A stretch of 64,000 nt of DNA, from positions 1 to 64,000 of the forward strand of contig JAXMAM010000005.1 in assembly GCA_046350455.1 (NCBI GenBank). Reading direction: 5' to 3'. Source of the DNA: CAZXGD01 sp046350455 (GTDB lineage Bacteria; Planctomycetota; Phycisphaerae; Phycisphaerales; SM1A02). The position numbers and the translations under genes are program-made. The notes beneath the pieces were generated by a model. The model saw only the letters and a list, made by a program, of their open reading frames with translations. It did no database searches and was not told the origin of the DNA. Of this stretch, positions 53,668 through 61,754 are shown one piece after another. Each line of letters starts with the position of its first letter. Within the stretch, counting starts at the first letter, position 1.

Positions 53668-55125
53668 ATGGCAGGCCCACCACCCAGCGCAGCAGCAGTC
53701 ATGGACTTCCTCACCAAGGGGCGCACCGGCGAAGCGCGCGTGGCCATGACCGCGCTGGCCAAGGCCAGGCCGCGCGACGCCCAGACGTGGATCTGCGCTG
53801 CGTGGGTGGAACATGAATCTGGCAACATTGCCGGCATGCAGGACGCCATCGAGCGCGCCACGCGCCTGAACGCGCAGCCTGTGCTCCTGGACATCCTGCG
53901 CGCCACGGCCGCGCGCGCCGAGGGCGACATGGACGAAGCCATCAGCCGCGCCCGCCGCGCGGCGGACGCTGGCCCTGGCCCCAACCGCCAGATGGCGCTC
54001 ACCATCCTGGGCGACGCGCTCTTTCTGGCAGACCGCATGGACGAGCTGGCGGCTGTGCTGGAGTCATCGCCTGAACTCCGCCAGGAGCCGCGCGGCCAGC
54101 TGCTGCTTTCCCGGGTGCTGCGCAAGGCTGGCCGCAAGGATGAAGCAGAACTGGTGCTGCGCGCGCTGGTTGAGAGCAGCGCACCGCCGCGCCTGCGCCG
54201 CACCGCTGGCAGCGCGCTGGCCAAGCTGCTTGACAGCGCTGGCCGCTATCAGGAAGCGTTCGAAGCCGCCAAGCGCATGCACGCCACCACCGGCGCGCCC
54301 TTTGACACCTACGGCATGGTGTCAGAGCTGGAGCAGACAGCGCAGATGGCGGCGCGCGGCGCGTTCCGCGGCATGCGCCGGGCCAGCGGGCCCATCCCGC
54401 CCACCGCGCTCATCTGCGCGCTGCCACGCAGCGGCACCACGCTCATCGAGCAGATGCTGGACCGGCACCCGGGCATTCGCGGCCTGGGCGAGTCCCCCGC
54501 CACGCACGAGATGGCGCGCATCTTCACATGCCTGGGCGGCTGGCCTGCGGGGGTGCTGGCTGCTTCGCCAGCAGACCTTGCCAAGATCCGCGACCTGTAC
54601 CTGGCGCGCACGCGCACGGCGCACGCCATCCCGCCCGAGGCCATGACGCTGGACAAATCCGTGCAGGTGTGGCGCCGACTGCCAGCGGTGGCGGCCGCGC
54701 TGCCGGGCGCGCGCCTCCTGCGCCTCCGCCGCGACCCGCGCGACGTGGCCATCAGCCTGTTCATGCAGCCGTTCGACGCCGCCACCATGGGCTGGAACTC
54801 CAGCCTGGCGGACATCAAGCGCGTGATCCAGGCAGAGCGCACGCACGTGCCGGTCATCGCAGAGGCGCTGGAGCTGCAGATGCTTGACCTGCGCTACGAG
54901 GACTTTGTGGCCGACACCCGCGGCCACCTGCAGCGCACGCTGGACTTCCTGGGCCTGCCCTGGCATGAGGAGTGCCTGGCGCCGGAGGGCAGCAAGCGCG
55001 TGGCCATCACGCTGAGCACCGAACAGGTGCGCAGGCCAGTGAACGCAGAAAGCGTGGGCCGCTGGCGCAACTACGCGCAGCACTTTGACGCAAGCTGGGA
55101 GACGCTCGACCCGCTCAGCTCTTGA
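53668..55125 (+). CDS. TPR-repeat sulfotransferase
   Basis: A 485-residue protein read from ATG 53668. The N-terminal half (about 1-230) is a TPR solenoid (A-L-A-K-A-R-P-R-D-A-Q-T-W, L-N-A-Q-P-V-L-L-D-I-L-R). The C-terminal half is a PAPS-dependent sulfotransferase: 5'-phosphosulfate loop L-P-R-S-G-T-T-L-I-E, L-G-E-S-P-A-T, a 3'-phosphate region R-L-R-R-D-P-R-D-V-A-I-S-L-F and the end motif V-G-R-W-R-N-Y. It could sulfate a polysaccharide or protein. The adjacent nucleotide-sugar dehydrogenase gene lies tail to tail, with an 11-base overlap, which fits a role in surface glycans but does not prove it. Confidence 0.9.
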   Translation: MAGPPPSAAAVMDFLTKGRTGEARVAMTALAKARPRDAQTWICAAWVEHESGNIAGMQDAIERATRLNAQPVLLDILRATAARAEGDMDEAISRARRAADAGPGPNRQMALTILGDALFLADRMDELAAVLESSPELRQEPRGQLLLSRVLRKAGRKDEAELVLRALVESSAPPRLRRTAGSALAKLLDSAGRYQEAFEAAKRMHATTGAPFDTYGMVSELEQTAQMAARGAFRGMRRASGPIPPTALICALPRSGTTLIEQMLDRHPGIRGLGESPATHEMARIFTCLGGWPAGVLAASPADLAKIRDLYLARTRTAHAIPPEAMTLDKSVQVWRRLPAVAAALPGARLLRLRRDPRDVAISLFMQPFDAATMGWNSSLADIKRVIQAERTHVPVIAEALELQMLDLRYEDFVADTRGHLQRTLDFLGLPWHEECLAPEGSKRVAITLSTEQVRRPVNAESVGRWRNYAQHFDASWETLDPLSS

Positions 55126-56446
55126 CCACGCGGGCCTGGCCGGTGCCGGCTGGCACGCGGGCCATGGCGTTGCGCGTGTCCACCACCAGCTTGGCGTGGC
55201 GCGCCAGCTCTGCGTAGTCCACCGCGTCGTGGTCGGTCAGGATGAGCACGCAGTCGGCGCCAGCAAGCTTCTCCTTGGTGAGCGGAACGCTCTTCAGATC
55301 AATGCGGTACTTGCGCATGCTGGGGTACACCGGGATGTGCGGGTCGTGGTACTCCACGTCGGCGCCACGGTCGCGCAGCAGCTCGATTATCTCGGCGCTT
55401 GGGCTCTCGCGGCTGTCGTCGATGTTCTTCTTGTACGCCACGCCCAGCACCAGCACCTTGGCGCCCTTCAGGCTCTTGCGGTCGTCGTTCAGCGCGCCCT
55501 GCGTGCGTTCGATCACGTAGTGCGGCATGGCGTTGTTCACCTCGCCGGCCAGCTCGATGAAGCGCGTGTTGCGCCCGATGGCCTTGGCCTGCCAGGTGAG
55601 GTAGAAGGGGTCGATGGGAATGCAGTGCCCGCCCAGGCCGGGGCCGGGGTAGAAGGGCATGAAGCCGAAGGGCTTGGTGCTGGCCGCGGCGATCACCTCC
55701 CAGACATCAATGTCCATGTCGGTCAGGAGGGTCTTCATCTCGTTGACCAGCGCGATGTTCACCGCGCGGAAGATGTTCTCCAGCAGCTTGGCGGTCTCGG
55801 CCACCTCCGCGGTGGACACGTGATGCGCCTGCTTCACGATGCGGCGGTAGAGCTCGAAGGCCAGCTTGCCGCTGGTCTCGTCGGTGCCGCCCACCAGCTT
55901 TGGAATGGTGCTGGTGCTGTGGCCGATGTTGCCTGGATCCTCGCGCTCCGGGCTGTAGGCCAGGAAGTAGTCCTCGTTGCGCTTCAGGCCCGTGGCGTCC
56001 AGGATGGGGCCCATCTCGTCGCGCGTGGTGCCTGGGTAGGTGGTGCTCTCCAGCACCACCAGCTGGCCCTTGCGCAGCACGCCCGCCACCAGCTTGGTGG
56101 AGTCCAGCACGAACGACAGGTCCGGCTCCTTGTGCTTGCCCAGCGGCGTGGGCACGCACAGCAGCACAGCGTCCGCCTTGGCCAGGTCCTTGGCGTCGGA
56201 GGTGGGCAGCATCTTGCCGTTCTTCTGGATCTTGCTGAAGAACTCCTGCCCCAGGTGATGGATGTAGGGCTTGCCAGCCTTGATGCAGTCGATCTTGCGC
56301 TGGTCGATGTCGAAGCCCACCACGCTGTAGCCGGCCTCCAGGATGGCGCCCGCCAGCGGCAGGCCCACGTAGCCCAGGCCCACGATGCCGATGGTGGCGG
56401 TCTTGCCTTCGATCTTCTTCAGGAGCTCAGCTGCAGTGGTGTTCAT
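55115..56446 (-). CDS. UDP-N-acetylglucosamine/UDP-sugar 6-dehydrogenase (WbpA/WecC type)
   Basis: A 443-residue enzyme that oxidises the C6 alcohol of a UDP-sugar to the acid in two NAD-dependent steps. The N-terminal Rossmann motif is G-I-V-G-L-G-Y-V-G-L-P-L. C-V-P-T-P-L, E-S-T-T-Y-P-G-T-T, S-P-E-R-E-D-P-G, and E-N-I-F-R-A-V-N-I-A-L-V-N-E follow. The catalytic Cys is in G-L-G-G-H-C-I-P-I-D-P-F-Y-L. The pattern fits UDP-N-acetyl sugar dehydrogenases better than UDP-glucose dehydrogenase. The product would be a uronic acid for capsule or surface glycan. The upstream region carries a hairpin-rich leader. Confidence 0.92.
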   Translation of the reverse strand: MNTTAAELLKKIEGKTATIGIVGLGYVGLPLAGAILEAGYSVVGFDIDQRKIDCIKAGKPYIHHLGQEFFSKIQKNGKMLPTSDAKDLAKADAVLLCVPTPLGKHKEPDLSFVLDSTKLVAGVLRKGQLVVLESTTYPGTTRDEMGPILDATGLKRNEDYFLAYSPEREDPGNIGHSTSTIPKLVGGTDETSGKLAFELYRRIVKQAHHVSTAEVAETAKLLENIFRAVNIALVNEMKTLLTDMDIDVWEVIAAASTKPFGFMPFYPGPGLGGHCIPIDPFYLTWQAKAIGRNTRFIELAGEVNNAMPHYVIERTQGALNDDRKSLKGAKVLVLGVAYKKNIDDSRESPSAEIIELLRDRGADVEYHDPHIPVYPSMRKYRIDLKSVPLTKEKLAGADCVLILTDHDAVDYAELARHAKLVVDTRNAMARVPAGTGQARVVKS

Positions 56447-56678
56447 GACAGGTGGGAATGGGGTGCGGACAGCAGCCGCGGCGCATGGCTGTGGCTCCTG
56501 TGGAGGATCGCGGAGTCTACTCCTCAGCAGATCCCCGCCCCTTACTCGGCTGGATCGGCCCGGGTTCTGAGCCGCGCTGCGGAAAGTGTGCGGATTATGA
56601 GGCTGGTAGGCGCCGGGTCCCTGCGTGGAGGGCGGCGAACTGCCCCGTTACACCGCGCCATCCCACCAACGCGCCACA

Positions 56679-56727
56679 AGATTTACTCAACGCATTGAGT
56701 AAATCTACTCAGCGCACTGAGCAAATC
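56679..56727 (-). promoter_or_regulatory. Two tandem palindromes with CGCA loops between pdhC and the UDP-sugar dehydrogenase gene
   Basis: AGATTTACTCAA-CGCA-TTGAGTAAATCT (56679-56706) is a perfect 12-base inverted repeat. The next 20 bases repeat it as ACTCAG-CGCA-CTGAGC, with pairing kept by compensatory changes. The unit is much AT-richer than its surroundings. On the minus strand it lies 41-89 bases after the pdhC stop and over 230 bases before the dehydrogenase start. It may be a terminator pair or a dyad operator. Another stem, GCTGGGG/CCCCAGC (56759-56777), overlaps the pdhC stop. The rest of the gap 56447-56678 shows only short stems. Confidence 0.55.
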
Positions 56728-56767
56728 AGGAGTGGCCTGAAGAGGCTCCCGCGCTGCGGCTGGGGCC

Positions 56768-58195
56768 CTACCCCAGCAGTTCGCCTGGGTTCTCCAGCAG
56801 CGTGACCACGGTGTTCAGGAAGCGCGCGCCTTCTGCGCCGTCCACCACGCGGTGGTCGCAGCTCAGGCTGAGCGGCAGCACCAGGCCAGCGTAGAACTTG
56901 CCGTCCTTCACCAGCACGCGCTCCTTGGCGCGTCCAGCGGCCAGGATGGCCACCTCTGGGTAGTTGATGACCGGCGTGGCGAACATGCCGCCGTAGCTGC
57001 CCACGTTGCTGATAGTGAACGTGCCGCCCAGCGAGTCTTCGCGCTTGATGGAGCGGTCCTTGCACGCGGCGGCCAGGCGGCGCACCTCGTCCGCCAGCTG
57101 CAGCGGCGCCTTCTGGTCTGCGTCCTTGATGTTGGGCACCATGAGGCCAGCGTCGGTGTCCACTGCGCAACCCAGGTTGATCACCTTCTTCACCAGGATC
57201 TCGCTGTTGGCGTCGTCGGTGATGGCGTTCAGCGCGGGGTGCTTGCGCAGCGCGCGGCACACCGCCGTCATGATGAACGGCAGCATGGAGAGCTTGGCGC
57301 CCGTCACGCGGCTGTACTCGCGGCGCTTGCGGTCAAGGTCTGTGACGTCGGCCTCGTCCACCACGGTGAAGTGCACGGTGGTGCGCACGCTGCGGTCCAG
57401 CGCCTCTGCGATCTTGCGGCGCACGCCGCGGAACGGCACGCGCTGCGCGATGCCGTTGGGGTCGATGTACACGCTGCCGGGCGCGATGACCGCCGAGCGC
57501 GGGGCGAAGCCAGCGGTTTCGGCGCCTGCGCCGCCCGCACCGGCCGCACCACCCGCCGCAGCGTGGCTGCCACGCGTGGCGGTGCCACTGCCAGAGAAGG
57601 CCTCGATATCGCTGGCTGTCACGCGGCCACCGCGGCCTGTGCCTGGCACGCTCTGGATGTCCACGCCCAGCTCACGCGCGATGCGGCGCACCGCCGGCGT
57701 GGCCAGCGCGCGGCCCTCGCGGACCACAACGGCCTGCTCGGGGGCGCGGCGCGCAAAGCGGTCGCTCACCGTCAGCGTTCCGCTCATGGTGCCCACCACG
57801 GTGCCCTGGTCACCCTCTGCGCCCGGCGCGCCCGCGGCCACCTGGCTGCTCAGGCACGCAGCGCCGTTGGTGCCAGCGCTGGCTGCTGCGGTGGTTGCCG
57901 CGCTCCCACTGGCCGCGCTCTTGGCAGCGGGCGCGCCGCTGCCGTAGCGCACCAGCACTGCGCCCACCTTGATGATGTCGCCCGCCTTGCCGCACAGCTC
58001 GGTTACTGTGCCAGCCCATGGGCTTGGCACTTCCACCAGCGCCTTGTCGGTCTGCATCTCGGCAAGCGTCTGGCTCTCCTTCACGGTCTCGCCAGGCTTC
58101 ACCTTCCAGCTGATGAGCTCTGCTTCTGCCAGGCCTTCACCAAGGTCTGGCAGCAGGAAGTGGCTCTTGTCCGATGGCTGCTTGATTCCGGCCAT
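56768..58195 (-). CDS. pdhC: Pyruvate dehydrogenase complex E2, dihydrolipoamide acyltransferase
   Basis: A 475-residue core enzyme moving the acetyl group to CoA. One lipoyl domain (about 10-85) carries the lipoylated K51 in M-Q-T-D-K-A-L-V-E-V. An Ala-rich linker precedes the peripheral-subunit-binding domain (A-T-P-A-V-R-R-I-A-R-E-L-G-V, about 165-200). The catalytic domain ends with S-C-D-H-R-V-V-D-G-A-E-G-A-R-F-L-N, which holds the active His and Asp. The start is ATG 58195 (M-A-G-I-K-Q-P-S-D-K). It is the last gene of pdhA-pdhB-pdhC on the minus strand; E3 is probably the lpdA product. Confidence 0.94.
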   Translation of the reverse strand: MAGIKQPSDKSHFLLPDLGEGLAEAELISWKVKPGETVKESQTLAEMQTDKALVEVPSPWAGTVTELCGKAGDIIKVGAVLVRYGSGAPAAKSAASGSAATTAAASAGTNGAACLSSQVAAGAPGAEGDQGTVVGTMSGTLTVSDRFARRAPEQAVVVREGRALATPAVRRIARELGVDIQSVPGTGRGGRVTASDIEAFSGSGTATRGSHAAAGGAAGAGGAGAETAGFAPRSAVIAPGSVYIDPNGIAQRVPFRGVRRKIAEALDRSVRTTVHFTVVDEADVTDLDRKRREYSRVTGAKLSMLPFIMTAVCRALRKHPALNAITDDANSEILVKKVINLGCAVDTDAGLMVPNIKDADQKAPLQLADEVRRLAAACKDRSIKREDSLGGTFTISNVGSYGGMFATPVINYPEVAILAAGRAKERVLVKDGKFYAGLVLPLSLSCDHRVVDGAEGARFLNTVVTLLENPGELLG

Positions 58196-58274
58196 GTGCG
58201 GTCCTCTGTTGGCGGTCGTCGGTCGGCGGGCGGGTGGTTGGCTGGCGGTTGGCTGGCGGGCGGTGCAGCGCGGA

Positions 58275-59243
58275 TCAGTAGGCCAGCGCGTCCAGGATGG
58301 CGCGCCCCACGCGCGTGGCGTCTGGCATGTAGTCCAGCTCCAGCTTGTAGTAGGGCATGATGGTGTCAAACCCGGTCACGCGCTGCACAGGCGCCTCCAG
58401 GTGCAGGAAGCAGCGCTCCATGATGCGCGCCGCGATCTCTGCGCCAAAGCCGCAGGTGAGCGGGGCTTCATGGACCACCACGCAGCGGCCGGTCTTCTTC
58501 ACGCTGGCCTCGATGGTGTCCACGTCCACTGGGCTGATGGTGCGCAGGTCAATCAGCTCCACGCTGCGGCCGCACTTCTCGATGGCCTGCATGCACTGCA
58601 CCACGCTGGCGCCCCAGCTCACCACCGTCAGCTCGGTGCCTTCGCACACCACGCGGGCCTGGCCGATGGGCAGCACGTACTCGTCCTCTGGCACCTCCTC
58701 GCGGAAGGCGCGGTAGATGCGCTTGGGCTCGAAGAAGATCACCGGGTCTGGGTCGCGGATGGCGGCCACCAGCAGGCCCTTGGCGTCATATGGGCTGGCT
58801 GGCATGACCACCTTGAGGCCAGGCGTGTGTGCATAGATGGCCTCTGGAGAGTCGCTGTGCAGCTCTGGCGCGTGGATGCCGCCGCCCACTGGCACGCGGA
58901 TGGTCAGCGGCACCGGGAACGCGCCGCGCGTGCGGGTGCGCATGCGCGCAGCGTGGCTGCAGATCTGGTCGTAGGCCGGGCCAAGGAATCCTTCGAACTG
59001 GATCTCTGGCACTGGGCGCAGGCCACCCATGGCCAGGCCGATGGCCGTGCCGATGATGCCGCTCTCCGCCAGCGGCGTGTCCACCACGCGGTTGGCGCCA
59101 AAGCGCTTCTGCAGTCCTTCGGTCACGCGGAACACGCCGCCGTTCAGGCCCACGTCCTCGCCCAGGAGCAGCACGCGGCTGTCCTTCTCCATCTCCTGGA
59201 TGAGCGCGAGGTTGATCGCCTGAACCATTGTGAGGTTTGCCAT
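58275..59243 (-). CDS. pdhB: Pyruvate dehydrogenase E1 beta subunit
   Basis: A 322-residue subunit starting MANLTMVQAINLALIQEM. Motifs: L-L-G-E-D-V-G, N-G-G-V-F-R-V-T, D-T-P-L-A-E-S-G-I-I-G-T-A-I-G-L-A, F-E-G-F-L-G-P-A-Y-D-Q-I, R-V-P-V-G-G-G-I-H-A-P-E-L-H-S and H-E-A-P. It pairs with E1 alpha to decarboxylate the 2-oxoacid using thiamine diphosphate. The 43-base gap after pdhA and 79-base gap before pdhC fit one operon. The branched-chain enzyme is a close alternative, since this two-subunit layout is shared. Confidence 0.93.
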   Translation of the reverse strand: MANLTMVQAINLALIQEMEKDSRVLLLGEDVGLNGGVFRVTEGLQKRFGANRVVDTPLAESGIIGTAIGLAMGGLRPVPEIQFEGFLGPAYDQICSHAARMRTRTRGAFPVPLTIRVPVGGGIHAPELHSDSPEAIYAHTPGLKVVMPASPYDAKGLLVAAIRDPDPVIFFEPKRIYRAFREEVPEDEYVLPIGQARVVCEGTELTVVSWGASVVQCMQAIEKCGRSVELIDLRTISPVDVDTIEASVKKTGRCVVVHEAPLTCGFGAEIAARIMERCFLHLEAPVQRVTGFDTIMPYYKLELDYMPDATRVGRAILDALAY

Positions 59244-59286
59244 GGTGTGCCTGATGAAAGGGGCTTTGGTGCGGGGAACGGATGCG

Positions 59287-60429
59287 CTAGTGCTGGGCCG
59301 GCTGGCTGGCCTGCTGCTGCAGGTGCTCCGCGCCTTCGATCTGGCTGGGGTCCTGGCCCAGGCTGTGCGTCTGCATGGTGTCGCGCTGCACCACCAGGTC
59401 TGCGGGCAGCTCCTGGTACATGCTGTTGAAGAAGTCCGTGGAGTGCGGCGCTGCGATGTTCTCGGCGCGCGCCACGGCCTCGGCCACGTCCTTCTCGGCG
59501 CGCTCCTTCAGCTCGGCTTCCTTCTTGTCGTTCCAGAGGCCCAGCTTCTCCAGGTGCTTGCGCGTGCGGATCAGCGGGTCCTTGGACTTCCACGCGTCCA
59601 CCTCGGCCTGGTCGCGGTAGCGGCGGGCGTCGTCGGCGGTGGTGTGGTCTCCCAGGCGGTAGGTGACCATCTCGATGAAGGTGGGCTTGCCTTCCTTGCG
59701 CGCGCGCTCTGCGGCCTGCCGCACGGCGTACACGCAGGCAAAGATGTCGTTGCCGTCCACCTGCATGCAGGGCATGCCGTAGGCCAGGCCGCGCTGCGCA
59801 ACCGTGGGCGCGCTGCACTGGATGCGGCCCGGCACGCTGATGGCCCAGAAGTTGTTCTGGCAGCAGAAGATCACCGGGATGTCTAGGTTTGCCGCAAAGT
59901 TGGCAGCTTCGTGGAAGTCGCCTTCGCTGGTGGCGCCGTCGCCAAAGAACGTGCAGGCGATCTGCTTGTCGCCGCGGTACTTGCTGGCCCAGGCCAGGCC
60001 CGTGGCGTGCAGCATCTGCGTGCCGATGGGCACTGCGATGGGCGTGGCGTGGTGCGCGCGTGGCATGGCGTTGCCGCGTTCGTCGCCCATCCAGTGGAGC
60101 AGGATGCTCTCCATGGGCACGCCGCGCCAGAACAGGCCGCAGTTCTCGCGGTAGCAGGTGACCATCCAGTCGTCGTTGTTCAGCGCGTAGGCAGCGCCCA
60201 GGCTGGTGGCTTCCTGGCCCATGTTCTGCGGGTACGTGCCCATGCGGCCAGAGCGCTGCAGGCGGAAGGCCACCTCATCCAGCGTGCGGCAGGTGAACAT
60301 GGCCTCGTACAGCTTGATCAGGTCGGCGTTGGGGATGAGCCCCTTGCCAAGCTTCTCATCGAAGTTGGCCTTCTCGTCCAGGATCGAGATGCGTGGAATT
60401 TCTGTGGAAAACGCCGTCGTGATTGGCAT
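59287..60429 (-). CDS. pdhA: Pyruvate dehydrogenase E1 alpha subunit
   Basis: A 380-residue subunit from ATG 60429 (MPITTAFSTEIPRI). The thiamine diphosphate motif is G-D-G-A-T-S-E-G-D-F-H-E-A-A-N-F-A ending C-C-Q-N-N-F-W-A-I-S. Y-R-E-N-C-G-L-F-W-R-G-V and R-A-H-H-A-T-P-I-A-V-P-I-G-T-Q form the active-site entrance. T-Y-R-L-G-D-H-T-T-A-D-D marks the phosphorylation-loop region. It is first in the operon. Its upstream region carries a dispersed repeat (60454-60473) instead of clear promoter boxes. Confidence 0.94.
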   Translation of the reverse strand: MPITTAFSTEIPRISILDEKANFDEKLGKGLIPNADLIKLYEAMFTCRTLDEVAFRLQRSGRMGTYPQNMGQEATSLGAAYALNNDDWMVTCYRENCGLFWRGVPMESILLHWMGDERGNAMPRAHHATPIAVPIGTQMLHATGLAWASKYRGDKQIACTFFGDGATSEGDFHEAANFAANLDIPVIFCCQNNFWAISVPGRIQCSAPTVAQRGLAYGMPCMQVDGNDIFACVYAVRQAAERARKEGKPTFIEMVTYRLGDHTTADDARRYRDQAEVDAWKSKDPLIRTRKHLEKLGLWNDKKEAELKERAEKDVAEAVARAENIAAPHSTDFFNSMYQELPADLVVQRDTMQTHSLGQDPSQIEGAEHLQQQASQPAQH

Positions 60430-60453
60430 GACTTCCGGATTGTAAGGAAAGTG

Positions 60454-60592
60454 GTGCCTGGCACTCCTGTCCCGGGTTTTCCAGTGCCGTCGCGTGGGGA
60501 CTGTGCGGTGCGGGCGAACGGGGGCGGCGCGGTGCGGCCAAGCCAGGGCCATGCGGTGCGGGCGATAAAATGGTGCCTGGCACTCCTGTCCC
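60454..60592 (+). repeat. Two direct copies of the GTGCCTGGCAC terminal module
   Basis: GTGCCTGGCACTCCTGTCCC occurs at 60454-60473 and again at 60573-60592, separated by 99 bases, in the same orientation. Both belong to the outer terminal repeat of element E4. The sequence between them is GC-rich, with repeated ATGCGGTGCGGGCG-like words, and is probably an element remnant. It fills the divergent gap between pdhA and the zinc-ribbon protein gene. Confidence 0.8.
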
Positions 60593-60608
60593 TCTTTGCT
60601 GGTGCACT

Positions 60609-61124
60609 GTGACGCCTGAGACGCCGGTTGAAGCTCCGCTCCGCTGCGCTCAATGCGCCTACGTGCTGTCCGATTGGCAGCCGGGCGCTGCGTGCCCAGA
60701 GTGCGGGTCGCTCATGGGGCCGTGGAGGCCGGTGGAGGGGAAGGCGCTCGGTGGGCGGAGCAAGCTGCTGGTGTTCGGGTGGCCGTTTGTGTTGGCGGTG
60801 TGCGTGGGGGTGTTCACTGGCTGGCTAGGCACGATCCCCGGGGGGAGTCAGACGACCGATTGGAAGTCGCTCCTGGTGCTCGCATGCTTGGCGCTGTTCC
60901 CCCTCGCGCTCCTTGGCGCAGTCTCAAACACCGGGATCATCACCTTTTTAATAGTACGGCACCACCAGCGCAAGCGGTGGGTGCCGCCAGAGCGCGCCGC
61001 CGCACAGGTCTCGATCGCGGTCCTGCTGGGGCTGGCGGCAAGTGTTGCTGGGGGCGCGATCGCGCTGGGGCTCTCCTGCGGCGCATGTTTGATCTCCTGT
61101 CAGCCGCGGTCGAGCTTGTACTAG
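60609..61124 (+). CDS. Zinc-ribbon multi-pass membrane protein, copy 1
   Basis: A 171-residue protein from the GTG at 60609. The N-terminal zinc ribbon C-A-Q-C-A-Y-V-L-S-D-W-Q-P-G-A-A-C-P-E-C-G is followed by P-V-E-G-K-A-L-G-G-R-S-K-L. Three to four membrane helices then span F-G-W-P-F-V-L-A-V-C-V-G-V-F, L-V-L-A-C-L-A-L-F-P-L-A-L-L and V-L-L-G-L-A-A-S-V-A-G-G. It shares the ribbon, G-K-A-L-G-G-R-S-K-L and H-x-Q-R-K-R-W-V-x-P-E-R with the next gene, so they are tandem paralogs. Each is followed by a repeat module. Unknown function. Confidence 0.75.
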   Translation: MTPETPVEAPLRCAQCAYVLSDWQPGAACPECGSLMGPWRPVEGKALGGRSKLLVFGWPFVLAVCVGVFTGWLGTIPGGSQTTDWKSLLVLACLALFPLALLGAVSNTGIITFLIVRHHQRKRWVPPERAAAQVSIAVLLGLAASVAGGAIALGLSCGACLISCQPRSSLY

Positions 61125-61151
61125 GGTCAGCGCGCTGGTCCCGCGAAAGGA

Positions 61152-61171
61152 GGGACACCCGTGCCAGGCAC
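61152..61171 (+). repeat. Dispersed repeat module GGGACACCCGTGCCAGGCAC
   Basis: A single copy of the inner terminal module lies between the two zinc-ribbon paralogs, 28 bases after the first stop and 24 before the second start. It probably marks the recombination or insertion that accompanied their duplication. Confidence 0.8.
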
Positions 61172-61194
61172 GACTTTCCAACTAGACTTGTGGG

Positions 61195-61692
61195 GTGGAC
61201 GCTGAGCAGACCATGCCTCGGTGCGCTGGGTGCGGGCAACCGCTCTCAGACTGGCACGACGGCGCTGCGTGCCCGGAGTGCGGTTCGCATGCAGGGCCCT
61301 GGAAGCCTGTCGAAGGCAAGGCGCTCGGCGGGCGAAGCAAGCTGGTGGTGATCGGCTGGCCGTTTCCGGTCACGCTGGTCGCAGGGCTTTGCGTGGGCTT
61401 GGCCGTCACGGGGTTCGAGAAGACTTCAAACTCGGGCGTCCTGGAAGGCCTGATGATCTTTGGCGGCATCGGCCTCCTCCTGTTGACGCTGCTCAACACC
61501 AGCTTTGTGACGTACGCGCTGGTGCGCCATGCCCAACGCAAGCGGTGGGTTACGCCGGAGCGGGAAGGCGCGCGCGCCGCGGTCGCTGTGCTCATCGCCC
61601 TGGCAGCAGGAGCCGCAGGCTGCGCTGTGGCCGGTGGGCTGTTCTTCGGCGGCTGCTTTGTGGGCATATTGCCAGCCCTGAGCCGCATGTGA
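61195..61692 (+). CDS. Zinc-ribbon multi-pass membrane protein, copy 2
   Basis: A 165-residue paralog of the preceding protein, from GTG 61195 or ATG 61213. The ribbon is C-A-G-C-G-Q-P-L-S-D-W-H-D-G-A-A-C-P-E-C-G, then P-V-E-G-K-A-L-G-G-R-S-K-L-V-V-I-G-W-P-F and three to four membrane helices. N-T-S-F-V-T-Y-A-L-V-R-H-A-Q-R-K-R-W-V-T-P-E-R is the best conserved block. The membrane helices are less conserved than the ribbon, so the duplication is not recent. The ribbon may bind zinc and a cytosolic partner. No function is known. Confidence 0.75.
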   Translation: MDAEQTMPRCAGCGQPLSDWHDGAACPECGSHAGPWKPVEGKALGGRSKLVVIGWPFPVTLVAGLCVGLAVTGFEKTSNSGVLEGLMIFGGIGLLLLTLLNTSFVTYALVRHAQRKRWVTPEREGARAAVAVLIALAAGAAGCAVAGGLFFGGCFVGILPALSRM

Positions 61693-61726
61693 CCACAGCG
61701 GCACCGCTACCGCCCCGCGGAAAGTA

Positions 61727-61746
61727 GGGACAGGAGTGCCAGGCAC
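61727..61746 (+). repeat. Dispersed repeat module just upstream of the radical SAM gene
   Basis: GGGACAGGAGTGCCAGGCAC ends eight bases before the ATG at 61755. The module therefore provides most of the untranslated leader, and its AGGAG word could even act as the ribosome site. Confidence 0.75.
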
Positions 61747-61754
61747 CAATTTCC

